From Hahella sp. HNIBRBA332 (GTDB lineage: Bacteria; Pseudomonadota; Gammaproteobacteria; Pseudomonadales; Oleiphilaceae), in contig NZ_CP132203.1 in assembly GCF_030719035.1 (NCBI RefSeq), forward strand, positions 7,009,001 to 7,073,000: a DNA stretch of 64,000 bases, written 5' to 3'. A program made the translations under genes and the position numbers. Shown here piece by piece: positions 25,385 through 33,436 of this stretch (its first letter is position 1; each line of letters opens with the position of its first letter). Below the pieces are notes generated by a model, which saw only the letters and a list, made by a program, of their open reading frames with translations, was not told the origin of the DNA and made no database searches.

Positions 25385-25627
25385 ATGACGATGGTGATTG
25401 ATGAGGAGAAGATTGACGAAACCGTATTGGCTCTACTGCATCTGACGCTGCATCAGGGCAACCGGGCCTGGAAAGGTTTCGATTGGGAGGTCATGAACCG
25501 GCTCTACGAAAAAGGGCTGATCCACGACCCGGTAGGGAAAACCAAATCCGTCGCCTTGACCGAACGCGGCATGCAGGAATCCGAACGTTTGTTTCAGCGC
25601 TTGTTCGTCAGGGAAGAGCAGGACTAA
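25385..25627 (+). CDS. DUF6429 family small protein
   Basis: An 80-residue soluble protein matching the DUF6429 pattern: Glu-Lys-Ile-Asp at the N-terminus, Ala-Leu-Leu-His-Leu-Thr-Leu-His, Ala-Trp-Lys-Gly-Phe-Asp-Trp, then Leu-Tyr-Glu-Lys-Gly-Leu-Ile-His-Asp-Pro and Lys-Ser-Val-Ala-Leu-Thr-Glu. The pattern looks like a small winged-helix-like domain, but no function is known. I start it at 25385 (GGAGATCGGGCG upstream) rather than 25250, because the extra 45 residues do not belong to the family. Confidence 0.8.
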   Translation: MTMVIDEEKIDETVLALLHLTLHQGNRAWKGFDWEVMNRLYEKGLIHDPVGKTKSVALTERGMQESERLFQRLFVREEQD

Positions 25628-25649
25628 CCCCTGGCGCTTCATGCGGCCT

Positions 25650-26570
25650 TTATAAACGGTGAAAGAATTCCGGGCGTCCGCTGAACCACTCTATCAATAG
25701 TTCCTTGAAATAAATCAGCTTCTTCGGCTGATAGCGTTGGGCGGGAAACACCACGTACAGCGTGTGGGTGTGGGAAGGGTAATCCTCCAGCAGTCGCACC
25801 AGCCGCCCGCTTTGAATATCTTTATACGCTTCATAGAAAGGCAGTTTGGTGACGCCAAGTCCTTCCACCGCGCATTGCCGCATCATGGGATATTGATTGG
25901 CGGCGATCTCCGCCTGTATCGGCACGCTGATTTCACGCTCGGGGCCGGTAAAACGCCATTGGCTCAGTTGCTGATGCTGGTTGTGGGCGATGCAGGGAAA
26001 GCGCGTCAGCTCCTCCGGGGTTTCCGGTCTGCCATGGCGGGCGAGGAATTCCGGACTGGCGCAGATGGCGTCGACCATGGCGCCCAGTGGTCTCGCAACT
26101 AGGTAAGGGTCTGGTTGCGGCGTGGCGCGAATGGCGAGATCGAATTCCTCTGCGATCAGGTTGCGGCTCTCATTGGCGAGGTCGATTCGCACTTTTACCC
26201 GGGGATAACGCAACCGAAACAATTTGAGGATCTCCGGCATCATGGAAATGCCCAGAGAAACCGGACAGGTAAAACGCAGCACGCCAACCGTGTCCGCATT
26301 CAAATCATTCACCACCTCCGTCGCCTGGCGAAACAGCGCCTGAATTTCCGTGCTATAACGAAACAACGCTTCGCCGGCTTCCGTAAGCCGCAAGCTTCGG
26401 GTGGTGCGGTGCAGCAGTTGAGTCTGCAGCAACGCCTCCAACGCCTTGATCTGTTTGCTGACCTGAGACTTGGAGCTGTTCAGACTTGTGGCGGCCTGGG
26501 TGAAACTGCCGTCCTGCGCCACCTGATGAAAGGCGGCTATCAGGTCGAGATGAGTCAGTAAGTTCTGCAT
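25650..26570 (-). CDS. LysR family transcriptional regulator
   Basis: A 306-residue LTTR with an N-terminal helix-turn-helix (about 8-66; Gly-Ser-Phe-Thr-Gln-Ala-Ala, then Ser-Lys-Ser-Gln-Val-Ser-Lys-Gln-Ile) and a C-terminal effector domain beginning near 95 (Gly-Val-Leu-Arg-Phe-Thr-Cys-Pro-Val-Ser-Leu-Gly). This type, similar to the CrgA/AaeR group, often controls a divergent oxidoreductase. It is divergent from the short-chain dehydrogenase-like gene, 102 bases between starts, so that gene is its likely target. Confidence 0.9.
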   Translation of the reverse strand: MQNLLTHLDLIAAFHQVAQDGSFTQAATSLNSSKSQVSKQIKALEALLQTQLLHRTTRSLRLTEAGEALFRYSTEIQALFRQATEVVNDLNADTVGVLRFTCPVSLGISMMPEILKLFRLRYPRVKVRIDLANESRNLIAEEFDLAIRATPQPDPYLVARPLGAMVDAICASPEFLARHGRPETPEELTRFPCIAHNQHQQLSQWRFTGPEREISVPIQAEIAANQYPMMRQCAVEGLGVTKLPFYEAYKDIQSGRLVRLLEDYPSHTHTLYVVFPAQRYQPKKLIYFKELLIEWFSGRPEFFHRL

Positions 26571-26672
26571 ATTGTTTCTGTATGGAAACAGTGAGTTGGT
26601 TTTTAGTTAGATTATCCCGAAGGTGTTTTTCATTAAAGTGGATTTATCAACAATCAACATGGAGAAAGCACA

Positions 26673-27275
26673 ATGAAAATCGTAGTGATCGGCGCCACAG
26701 GCACAATTGGCAAAGCGGTTGTAGAGAACCTTCAGGACCGGCATGAAGTGATCAAGGTCGGCAAGAGCCGCGGCGATTATCAGGTGGATATCGCTGATGA
26801 GGCTTCTATTCAGGCGCTGTTTGAGAAACTCGGTGAGTTTGACGCTCTGGTCAGCGCGACCGGCGACCTAGCGTTTGCGGCGCTGGGAGAAATGACCTCT
26901 GAGCAATGGAACGTTGGGTTGCGCAGTAAGCTGATGGGACAGATCAACCTGGTGCGTCATGGTTTGAAATATGTTCGCGATCAGGGTTCTTTCACACTGA
27001 CCAGCGGCATTCTCAGCGTTGATCCTATCGCTTGGGGCGCAGCAGCTACTACGGTCAACGGCGCTCTGGAGCACTTCGCCGTGGCGGCGGCGATCGAAGC
27101 GCCTCGCGGGGTGCGTATTAACGTCGTCAGCCCGACAGTATTAACGGAATCCTGGGATAAGTACGGTTCATTTTTCCCAGGTGAAACGCCAGTGGACGCT
27201 GCAAAGGTGGCGAAGGCGTTCCAAAAATCCATAGAAGGCGCGCAGACTGGCAAAGTGATTTATCTGCGTGGCTAG
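26673..27275 (+). CDS. Atypical short-chain dehydrogenase/reductase
   Basis: A 200-residue Rossmann protein with the nucleotide motif Gly-Ala-Thr-Gly-Thr-Ile-Gly at 7-13. The region after the Thr-Ser-Gly-Ile-Leu strand reads Trp-Gly-Ala-Ala-Ala-Thr-Thr-Val-Asn-Gly and lacks the Tyr-x-x-x-Lys pair of classical SDR enzymes. It is also shorter than the typical 250 residues. It may bind NAD(P) without classical SDR catalysis. GGAGAAAG precedes the ATG. It is probably controlled by the divergent LysR protein. Confidence 0.82.
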   Translation: MKIVVIGATGTIGKAVVENLQDRHEVIKVGKSRGDYQVDIADEASIQALFEKLGEFDALVSATGDLAFAALGEMTSEQWNVGLRSKLMGQINLVRHGLKYVRDQGSFTLTSGILSVDPIAWGAAATTVNGALEHFAVAAAIEAPRGVRINVVSPTVLTESWDKYGSFFPGETPVDAAKVAKAFQKSIEGAQTGKVIYLRG

Positions 27276-27352
27276 AGCGCTATACTCTGGCCTCGAATGC
27301 GCTCGGAGTCTCGGACGCAAGTAGAGGGTCTTAATAGCCTGGCGGGGGACGT

Positions 27353-27847
27353 ATGGATCGGCAGTTAGTGGTGAAATACTTGGCGGACGCGCCGGAAGCG
27401 GTTCCCGCCCTGGCGGCGTCTTTTGAGACGGAGTGGCCTGATTGGTACGGCCCACAGGGACCGGGTGACGCGGAAGCGGATTTACGTCAGTTTTGTTCCC
27501 GAGACGCCTTACCGGTGGGGATGGTCGCCTTTTGGGGCGGTGAGCTGGTCGGCGTGGCGGCATTGAAAGCGCAATCCATCGCCACGCATCCTCATCTTGG
27601 TCCCTGGGCGGCGGCGGGCTGGGTGAAGCCTGAACTGCGTCGGCGCGGATTAGGCGCAGCGCTTCTGACTGCGTTGGAAGGCGCGGCGTTAGCGCTGGGC
27701 TATAACAGACTCTATTGCGGCACGGCGACCTCCGCTTCGTTGATGCGCCGCTGTGGCTGGCGCTTTTTGGAAGAGTTGCACTATCACGGCGAAAAAGTGG
27801 GTCTGTACTGCAAAGCGCTTGGCGCCGCCGACGTTCCGGCGTCGTAA
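27353..27847 (+). CDS. GNAT family N-acetyltransferase
   Basis: A 164-residue GNAT protein. The acetyl-CoA pyrophosphate loop is visible as Arg-Arg-Arg-Gly-Leu-Gly-Ala-Ala-Leu (about 101-109), following the beta-4 strand Ala-Ala-Gly-Trp-Val-Lys-Pro-Glu-Leu. The C-terminal Arg-Cys-Gly-Trp-Arg-Phe-Leu-Glu is typical of the family. The acceptor is unknown. GGGGGA is ahead of the ATG. It lies 77 bases after the SDR gene and could be cotranscribed. Confidence 0.88.
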   Translation: MDRQLVVKYLADAPEAVPALAASFETEWPDWYGPQGPGDAEADLRQFCSRDALPVGMVAFWGGELVGVAALKAQSIATHPHLGPWAAAGWVKPELRRRGLGAALLTALEGAALALGYNRLYCGTATSASLMRRCGWRFLEELHYHGEKVGLYCKALGAADVPAS

Positions 27848-27946
27848 ACGGCCATGGCCCTCAGACCCTAAAGAGCAGGCGAGTACTCCCCCCTCGGATC
27901 AACATACGCCTGCGTGCTGTTGATAGGGTTGTGCGTTACGACTTCC

Positions 27947-28471
27947 TCATGAACCTTCGGCTAATGCCTCCGGCGCATTGAGTTGCGCGCTGTAATTATT
28001 CCGGGATGACAACACAACCTTACTGCGTCCTCCTTCCTGGAACAGGGTCAGGATATTGTGGTGATTGGCGTCATCGGAAAAACTGCGAATATTCGCATCT
28101 ATACGGCGAAAATCCTTAGGCGCGTTTTTCAGTTCAAACATAACCCGGGTTTCATGGTCGCCCAGATTGACGACGGTCGGCGTCAGCGTCATCTCGACCC
28201 CATCCGCCTTGAGTTTGATAGTGTCCAGCAGGTATTTCGTTAGTTGTCGCTCTCGTTCTTCACGAGTGAAGCGTGCGCCGCTGTGCTCCGTCTGTCGCTG
28301 ACTTAGAGTGGTGGTGACGCTGGCTTGCGCGAGTACGGCGGTCAGCCGCCAGACATTGTCCTCTCCACGAGAGAGATTGAAGAACGACATGAACGGGTAG
28401 TGTGCGAAGGCCGACGGCGCTGATAACGCCAGCCAGAAAAACGTTAGAGCGAAAGTTTTATATCTGCGCAT
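27947..28471 (-). CDS. Hypothetical secreted protein, partner of the YHYH protein
   Basis: A 174-residue protein with a signal peptide (Met-Arg-Arg-Tyr start, cleavage near Ala-Phe-Ala at about 22-24) and a soluble, charged mature domain beginning His-Tyr-Pro-Phe. I do not recognise a family. The frame is open upstream into the preceding gene, but the ATG at 28471, with GTGGAG seven bases before it and only two bases after the YHYH stop codon, is clearly the start. Tight coupling suggests that the two exported proteins work together. Confidence 0.72.
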   Translation of the reverse strand: MRRYKTFALTFFWLALSAPSAFAHYPFMSFFNLSRGEDNVWRLTAVLAQASVTTTLSQRQTEHSGARFTREERERQLTKYLLDTIKLKADGVEMTLTPTVVNLGDHETRVMFELKNAPKDFRRIDANIRSFSDDANHHNILTLFQEGGRSKVVLSSRNNYSAQLNAPEALAEGS

Positions 28472-28473
28472 GG

Positions 28474-29496
28474 TCACTCCACGATTAACTGCTGTTTCGC
28501 CATGACGCCCTTCAGGCAGCGTGGGATATTGACGTCCTCCGCGGAGGAAGAGTGATAGTGATACATGCCGGTCGGATAATGGATGGTCGGGCCGAAATGA
28601 CCGTTGCACTCATCCAGACCGGTTGGCGTGGCGCCGTTCATGTCCAGGTGGGTATAGATGGGATAGCCGTCCATGGCGTACGCCACCAGATCGCCGGAAC
28701 CTTTCGGATAGACCGCCTCGCAGCGAACTTCGCCAATATGATGCTTGGCGTAAATCTCGTTAATGGTTTCCGGGAAAATATGGGAATGATAGAACCCTTC
28801 GTTGATATGCCCGCCGCAGGCGTCCAGGGCAGGCATACTGCCAACGCCGGTGGGCGCGCCGGGAATGCCGTTGGCCACTGAGGGCGGTAAGCCGTTGATG
28901 GGCATCCCGATCAGGGATAAGCCGACAATTTTGGAAGCGTCGTCCATGGGTGTGGATTCCTGAGCATGCCAGGAGAAGACGGGAATCATGTACGAAAGTT
29001 GCAGGGTATTGTCGGGCTCAACCTCAATGCAGTAGGACAAATCGGGGTCCAGGTTGGGTATTTCTCCGGTTTTGATCATGATGAAACGGATGTTGCCGTC
29101 GTCGTCCACGATATCGTAGCCGTCCGCCTCCATGTCTTCGAACAAGTCTCTTTTCAGAACGCGCAAACCGGGATTGGTCGCCCCGTCATAAGGATAAACG
29201 CCGCCGATATCATTGATGGTTTCCGGACAATAAGGACCGTTTTCCACCGGGTTGCTTTTGACTTTCAGCTTGTAGCACAAGGATTGGTAGCCGTTCTTTA
29301 ATTCACAGCGCTCTATGGAGATATCCTCCAGGAAGTGCTCTTTGTCGAAATAGGAGGGAATCAAAGCGGGAAAGAAATACCCTCTCCCTGATTGCATTTC
29401 CTGAGCGTGGATCGCAGGGGCGCAGACTCCTGTCAGTGCAGCGGTGAGTCCGGCGGCAAATGTGGCGTAGCGAATGGAGATTGAGCGTATTTTCAT
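28474..29496 (-). CDS. Secreted YHYH-domain protein
   Basis: A 340-residue exported protein with a signal peptide (to about Ala-Ile-His-Ala, residue 31). The C-terminal half matches the YHYH domain: Gly-Phe-Tyr-His-Ser-His, Asp-Gly-Tyr-Pro-Ile-Tyr, then Tyr-Pro-Thr-Gly-Met-Tyr-His-Tyr-His. The clustered His residues suggest metal binding, but the family has no established function. It is first gene of a two-gene minus-strand operon. Its promoter should lie in the 330-bp gap before the insertion sequence. Confidence 0.85.
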   Translation of the reverse strand: MKIRSISIRYATFAAGLTAALTGVCAPAIHAQEMQSGRGYFFPALIPSYFDKEHFLEDISIERCELKNGYQSLCYKLKVKSNPVENGPYCPETINDIGGVYPYDGATNPGLRVLKRDLFEDMEADGYDIVDDDGNIRFIMIKTGEIPNLDPDLSYCIEVEPDNTLQLSYMIPVFSWHAQESTPMDDASKIVGLSLIGMPINGLPPSVANGIPGAPTGVGSMPALDACGGHINEGFYHSHIFPETINEIYAKHHIGEVRCEAVYPKGSGDLVAYAMDGYPIYTHLDMNGATPTGLDECNGHFGPTIHYPTGMYHYHSSSAEDVNIPRCLKGVMAKQQLIVE

Positions 29497-29824
29497 ATCA
29501 GTTCCCTTTGTTGGCTGCTGAATAGTTCCTGTATGTGAGCGCTTGCTATATCTCTGTGGCGAGTGGGGTCGCCTTTCTTGTTATGACGAATTGGTTGTAA
29601 CGAACCGATCGGATCGCGCCTGCTGCTTGCGGCTAGCCTGGAGGAGATAGGGATGTCGGCATAATGATTTCCTTGTTAGCGCTTGGCTTGGCTGTTCCTT
29701 TGCTCCCGACGCTGATGTGAGGTGTGACGACAATCAGATTGATGTTCGGGATAAGCGAATTATTTCGAAGGAGAGGTTAACGACTGGTTAATTTGCAGGC
29801 AGAAAATGTACGCAAGGAATGTTA
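29497..29824. other. Intergenic region between the YHYH gene and the insertion sequence
   Basis: About 330 bases, presumably holding the promoter of the YHYH operon. A short direct repeat (GGTTAAC then GGTTAAT, near 29776-29792) is visible near the IS. No coding signal or RNA gene was recognised. Confidence 0.5.
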
Positions 29825-30676
29825 GGGCGTGTTGACGTTTCGTCATAGGTGATAGATAGGCGCAAACTCGTCATATTGCGGTTCCCACACCAACAACAAG
29901 ACGAGTTTGCGATGCCCCGATTGATGCTCAGTGACGAGCTTTGGTCGAAGCTGAAAGAGATCATGCTGCAAGAGCGAATCTATAACAAGCCCACACTACG
30001 AATGATGGTGGAAGGCATGTTGTACCGAATGCGGACGGGGTGTCCCTGGCGAGACTTGCCAGGGCAGTTTGGCGACTGGAATTCGGTGTTCAAAAAATTC
30101 AATTCCTGGTCTGCCCAAGGCAAGTGGTTGAGGATCTTCCGGGGCTTGATCCGCGAGCCGGATTTGGAATGGGAGTTTATTGATGGCAGCTATGTGAAGG
30201 CCCATCAGCACAGCGCAGGAGCCTGCACGGAAGAGTCTCAGGCGATTGGTAAGAGTCGGGCGGGCAATACCACGAAAGTGCATCTGGCCGTGGATGCCTA
30301 TGGTCTTCCTGTGGAATTTGAGATCACAGGAGGCGAAGTCAATGACTGTACGGCAGCGGCGGAGTTGATTGAAAAGCTTCCCTTGTCAGAAGCGGTTGTC
30401 GGAGACAAAGGCTACGACAGTGAACGAGTGCGGGCACAGATCGAAAGGAAGGGAGCCAGGGCCGTGATACCGAGAAAGCGAAACTCTGTCAAAGGCAATG
30501 ACGATATGGATTGGGGTTTATACAAGTGTCGCCATTTGGTGGAGAACGCCTTCGCCCGACTCAAGCAGTACCGGGCCATCGCGACGAGGTATGACAAGTT
30601 GAAGAGGAACTATGAAAGTATGGTAGCCATGGCTTGTGGGTATTTATGGCTGCCGATGTGAAACGTCAACAGACCC
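29825..30676 (+). mobile_element. IS5-family insertion sequence (852 bp, apparently intact)
   Basis: The left end GGGCGTGTTGACGTTTC (29825-29841) and the right end, read on the minus strand as GGGTCTGTTGACGTTTC (30676-30660), form imperfect terminal inverted repeats with 15 of 17 matches. TA dinucleotides flank both ends (29823-29824 and 30677-30678), fitting the short target duplication of the IS427-type IS5 subgroup. The single transposase gene fills the element. The right TA is shared with the MITE-like element that follows. Confidence 0.88.
29912..30661 (+). CDS. IS5-family transposase
   Basis: A 249-residue DDE transposase with an N-terminal DUF4096-like domain (Trp-Ser-Lys-Leu, then Gly-Cys-Pro-Trp-Arg-Asp-Leu-Pro). 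The catalytic triad reads Asp91 (Phe-Ile-Asp-Gly-Ser), Asp165 (Gly-Asp-Lys-Gly-Tyr-Asp) and Glu211 (Val-Glu-Asn-Ala-Phe). Relatives in this subgroup usually need a programmed frameshift between two ORFs; here the gene is one uninterrupted frame. The frame opens earlier (29849), but the ATG at 29912 matches the family start. Confidence 0.92.
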   Translation: MPRLMLSDELWSKLKEIMLQERIYNKPTLRMMVEGMLYRMRTGCPWRDLPGQFGDWNSVFKKFNSWSAQGKWLRIFRGLIREPDLEWEFIDGSYVKAHQHSAGACTEESQAIGKSRAGNTTKVHLAVDAYGLPVEFEITGGEVNDCTAAAELIEKLPLSEAVVGDKGYDSERVRAQIERKGARAVIPRKRNSVKGNDDMDWGLYKCRHLVENAFARLKQYRAIATRYDKLKRNYESMVAMACGYLWLPM

Positions 30677-30678
30677 TA

Positions 30679-30820
30679 GGGAACCTCTGAAAAACTACCT
30701 GCGTCGCCATTGCGGCGTCAAAAATCGGCTCAAAATGCTCATTTATTCACGATAAACTGCGCTTTTTCGCCGACTTTTTCCTTGCATTGGCGGCCTCGCC
30801 GACGTTTTTCAGAGGCTCCT
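30679..30820. mobile_element. MITE-like element, 142 bp, abutting the IS
   Basis: Left end GGGAACCTCTGAAAAAC (30679-30695) and right end GTTTTTCAGAGGCTCCT (30804-30820) are inverted repeats with 15 of 17 matches. TA flanks both sides (30677-30678 and 30821-30822). The interior is non-coding and holds GC-rich and poly-A/poly-T segments resembling dispersed repeats of many gammaproteobacteria. Its ends differ from those of the neighbouring IS, so a different transposase must have moved it. Confidence 0.75.
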
Positions 30821-30875
30821 TAGGAAATGAAAGAAGACTATTTAACGAAGAAAGCCAAACACCAAAACGAGGGGG

Positions 30876-31391
30876 TTAAGCGCGGCGGTAGATCGCTAAC
30901 TCTCTTTGGGTGCGATCAGTATCTGAATCCGCAATCGACTGGATCGTGCGCAGGCTTGCAAGATAATGGCTCGGCAGTTGCAACGCATCTGCGCCTCGCA
31001 GCACATGCTCCAGATACCAGTCGAATGGGAAAAGGTTCGCGTCAGTGAGTGTTGCAACGTAAGTGAGCGCTTGCATAACGGCGCCGCTTTCCGTCGTTAT
31101 CCATAGATTAGTAGGGTCATAACCCTTGCCTGCGCCCTCGACGAGATCAAGAGCGTGTCGCTCTTGTTGGTTAATCTGGAAGAGACCGCCGTAGACGATG
31201 TCTTCATTATTTCCGGTATGAAAAATATCGCACTTGGCGGAGCCATCCTTTCCAACTTTATGAAAACGCAGTTGATAACCCGTTAACCGGCCCGTGCTCA
31301 AGAAGCGGGCGCTAGGCGTGCGGCCGCGCAACCGGAGCAGGGACATGTTGGATCCATAAGCGAAGTAGTCAAAGCGGGGCGGGGCAGCCAT
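30876..31391 (-). CDS. Gamma-glutamylcyclotransferase-like protein (GGCT/AIG2 fold)
   Basis: A 171-residue protein with the family motif Tyr-Gly-Ser-Asn at 12-15 and a Glu in Asp-Leu-Val-Glu-Gly-Ala-Gly-Lys-Gly-Tyr at the position of the catalytic acid. GGCT enzymes release 5-oxoproline from gamma-glutamyl amines or peptides. The start codon follows the stop of the upstream lipoprotein gene by a single base, indicating translational coupling. The gene ends 54 bases from the MITE-like element. Confidence 0.87.
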   Translation of the reverse strand: MAAPPRFDYFAYGSNMSLLRLRGRTPSARFLSTGRLTGYQLRFHKVGKDGSAKCDIFHTGNNEDIVYGGLFQINQQERHALDLVEGAGKGYDPTNLWITTESGAVMQALTYVATLTDANLFPFDWYLEHVLRGADALQLPSHYLASLRTIQSIADSDTDRTQRELAIYRRA

Positions 31392-31392
31392 A

Positions 31393-32199
31393 TCAAAACT
31401 GGATGAACTTCTGAATCAGCATCGGCTCGTATCCGAACAGGGCGCTGAGATGATGCAGGTAGGCATGCTGGCCTTGCCCCTGCCAGACATCGCTGATTTG
31501 CTGACGTATTTGTCCATAACGCTCCAACATGACAGCGGTGTCGTCGGACTGCAAGGGAATGTCCTCGCCAAATGATTGAATCAACGCTAGCCAGTGGGCG
31601 CTGACGCCCATGATGAAGTATGGCCAGGATTTTTGCAGGTGGGGCTCCCAGTTGCGATCACTGGTGGCCTGCAAGTCCGAAGTCAGATCGCGGTAGCCGC
31701 ATTTGATCACCAGCTGATTGAGATCGCCGCTTTGTAGAAGTTGTGCGACGACTGGCGAACTCTCCAAGCCCTTGAAGACGCGGCCAGCGGTGTTCGGATC
31801 TGTATAAAACAGCAGGCTGAACTGGTGACCAGCGGCGTCCGGCGCGGCGCGGCGATGAAAGCGCCACAACGGCAAAGCGCCTGCATGTTGCGCCAACACG
31901 GGCGCGACGACCTGATCCGCCAACAGTAAATCCATATTCCAGTTGGGATCGCCGTTATCGTCGAAAGGCATTTTAAAACAGGCGCGCCACCAGAATTGCT
32001 CCTGCGTTGGCGTAATGGGATGAACGCCCGGCGTCGCCAAACCTGGTTTGCTTTGCGTGGGTTGATGAGCGCAGGCGGCCAGCCCCAGCAGGATCAATAA
32101 AGCCGCCATAAGTCGCAGGATCGACGCGGCGGCTGCCCATCCCGCCGGGTTGAGCTTGCGCATAGCGAACTGTGGCGCCGCTGGGGTGGCTGTCTGCAT
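31393..32199 (-). CDS. Hypothetical lipoprotein
   Basis: A 268-residue protein with an N-terminal hydrophobic segment (about 26-42) ending in the lipobox Leu-Ala-Ala-Cys, so lipidation at about Cys43 is predicted. The mature domain has Trp-rich segments and a Pro-rich start; I do not recognise a family. GGAG lies eight bases before the ATG. It is the middle gene of a WYL regulator-lipoprotein-GGCT operon. Confidence 0.75.
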   Translation of the reverse strand: MQTATPAAPQFAMRKLNPAGWAAAASILRLMAALLILLGLAACAHQPTQSKPGLATPGVHPITPTQEQFWWRACFKMPFDDNGDPNWNMDLLLADQVVAPVLAQHAGALPLWRFHRRAAPDAAGHQFSLLFYTDPNTAGRVFKGLESSPVVAQLLQSGDLNQLVIKCGYRDLTSDLQATSDRNWEPHLQKSWPYFIMGVSAHWLALIQSFGEDIPLQSDDTAVMLERYGQIRQQISDVWQGQGQHAYLHHLSALFGYEPMLIQKFIQF

Positions 32200-32219
32200 G
32201 ACGGACTCCTGTGGTTGGC

Positions 32220-33317
32220 TTAGGCGCCGTAGTTGCTCAGCGCGTCCCGCAGCGCGGCAATCAGATCATCGCGAATTTCCTGCGGCTCCATCACATTGCA
32301 CTCCGCGCCCAGATTCATCAACCAGTTCCGCAGCTGGATGGTGCGCCGCACTTTGGCCGTAAGAATGTAAGAACCGCTCTCGTCAGTGGCCGGTTTGATT
32401 TTCTGGTCCACGGCGATGGGGTTTTCGCTCAGATCGGATATCAGGTTACTGTAGGGATTAGCCGGCGTGATGCGCAGCTTCATGGAGTAAACTGAGTTGT
32501 CTTCCGGGTCGATGAACACGTCCATCTTGCCTGCTTCCAGATAATCCCGCAGCCGGAATTTCTTCGGCACGCGGGAGCTGCGTTGATCCATGGTGATGCG
32601 TTCGATCTTATGCAGCAGGAAGTGGCGGTAGGCGCCGGGGGTGTCGATGTCCTCGTCCTTTTTCGCCACCAGATAGATTTTCGGCAACAGAATCGCAACG
32701 CCGAAGGGATGGGCGCGATACTCCTTGCCGCGATAGGTGAACAACACCTGCTTGTTTTTCAGAATGGCGCGATAGATCGTGTCCAGATGCTCGATATCGA
32801 AATCCGCCGGTTGCAGACGCTGGCCGCGCTGATAGAACTCCACGGAATCGCGCAGACGGTTGTACAACTGCGGCGACAGGGATTTCTCCGACTGCTCCAG
32901 ACGCTCCTCCGCCTGGGCGAAAAATCGCTCCAGCTCGGATAAGGTGTTGCGCGGCAGCAGGTTGGACAGGTGCTTTTTGGCCATGGCGAAGGCGATAGCC
33001 ATGTACTGAGGCATCTTCTCGTAGTCGTATTGCAGGGTGGAGTAGGGGTCGAGTTTCCATAGTAGGCTCTTGCCCACGCCCCTTACCACTTCCAGGCCAA
33101 ACTCGTTGCCGGGTTCGTCGTCTTCGTCCTCCATTTCGTTTTTGCCGTACAGGAAATTCATGTCGCGCTGGATCAGGCGCTTCTGTGAATTTGGATCGCC
33201 GCCCTCTTCCATGTAGTCCGCGGAAATCAGGTGATTAATGATTTCTTCGGTGGATTTGGGCGTTCTGGCCGATTTCAGATAAGCCAGGATGGATAAGCGG
33301 CGTAGAAAAGTTCTCAT
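32220..33317 (-). CDS. WYL-domain transcriptional regulator
   Basis: A 365-residue protein with an N-terminal winged-helix region (about 1-90, interrupted by an acidic Glu/Asp loop), a central helical part and a WYL-type sensor domain (about 185-270, with Ala-His-Pro-Phe-Gly and Tyr-Leu-Val-Ala). A C-terminal WCX-like extension follows. Such regulators sense nucleic acids or nucleotides and often sit near stress or defence genes. GGGGAA precedes the ATG. It is first of a three-gene operon with the lipoprotein and GGCT genes. No defence system is recognisable next to it. Confidence 0.85.
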   Translation of the reverse strand: MRTFLRRLSILAYLKSARTPKSTEEIINHLISADYMEEGGDPNSQKRLIQRDMNFLYGKNEMEDEDDEPGNEFGLEVVRGVGKSLLWKLDPYSTLQYDYEKMPQYMAIAFAMAKKHLSNLLPRNTLSELERFFAQAEERLEQSEKSLSPQLYNRLRDSVEFYQRGQRLQPADFDIEHLDTIYRAILKNKQVLFTYRGKEYRAHPFGVAILLPKIYLVAKKDEDIDTPGAYRHFLLHKIERITMDQRSSRVPKKFRLRDYLEAGKMDVFIDPEDNSVYSMKLRITPANPYSNLISDLSENPIAVDQKIKPATDESGSYILTAKVRRTIQLRNWLMNLGAECNVMEPQEIRDDLIAALRDALSNYGA

Positions 33318-33436
33318 CAGTTCCCCATAAAAACTTTGCGAAGACTAAAGAATACATTCTTTTGCGACATCAATGGTCGTTTTACTTCCTAATCTAACTC
33401 CTGTAGACGAAATAAACCATCTCGGGAGAAAGAAAA

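Noticed and set aside
30827..31048. 73-codon plus-strand frame after the MITE-like element
   Set aside because: Antisense to the 3' end of the gamma-glutamylcyclotransferase-like gene, with no ribosome binding site or similarity.
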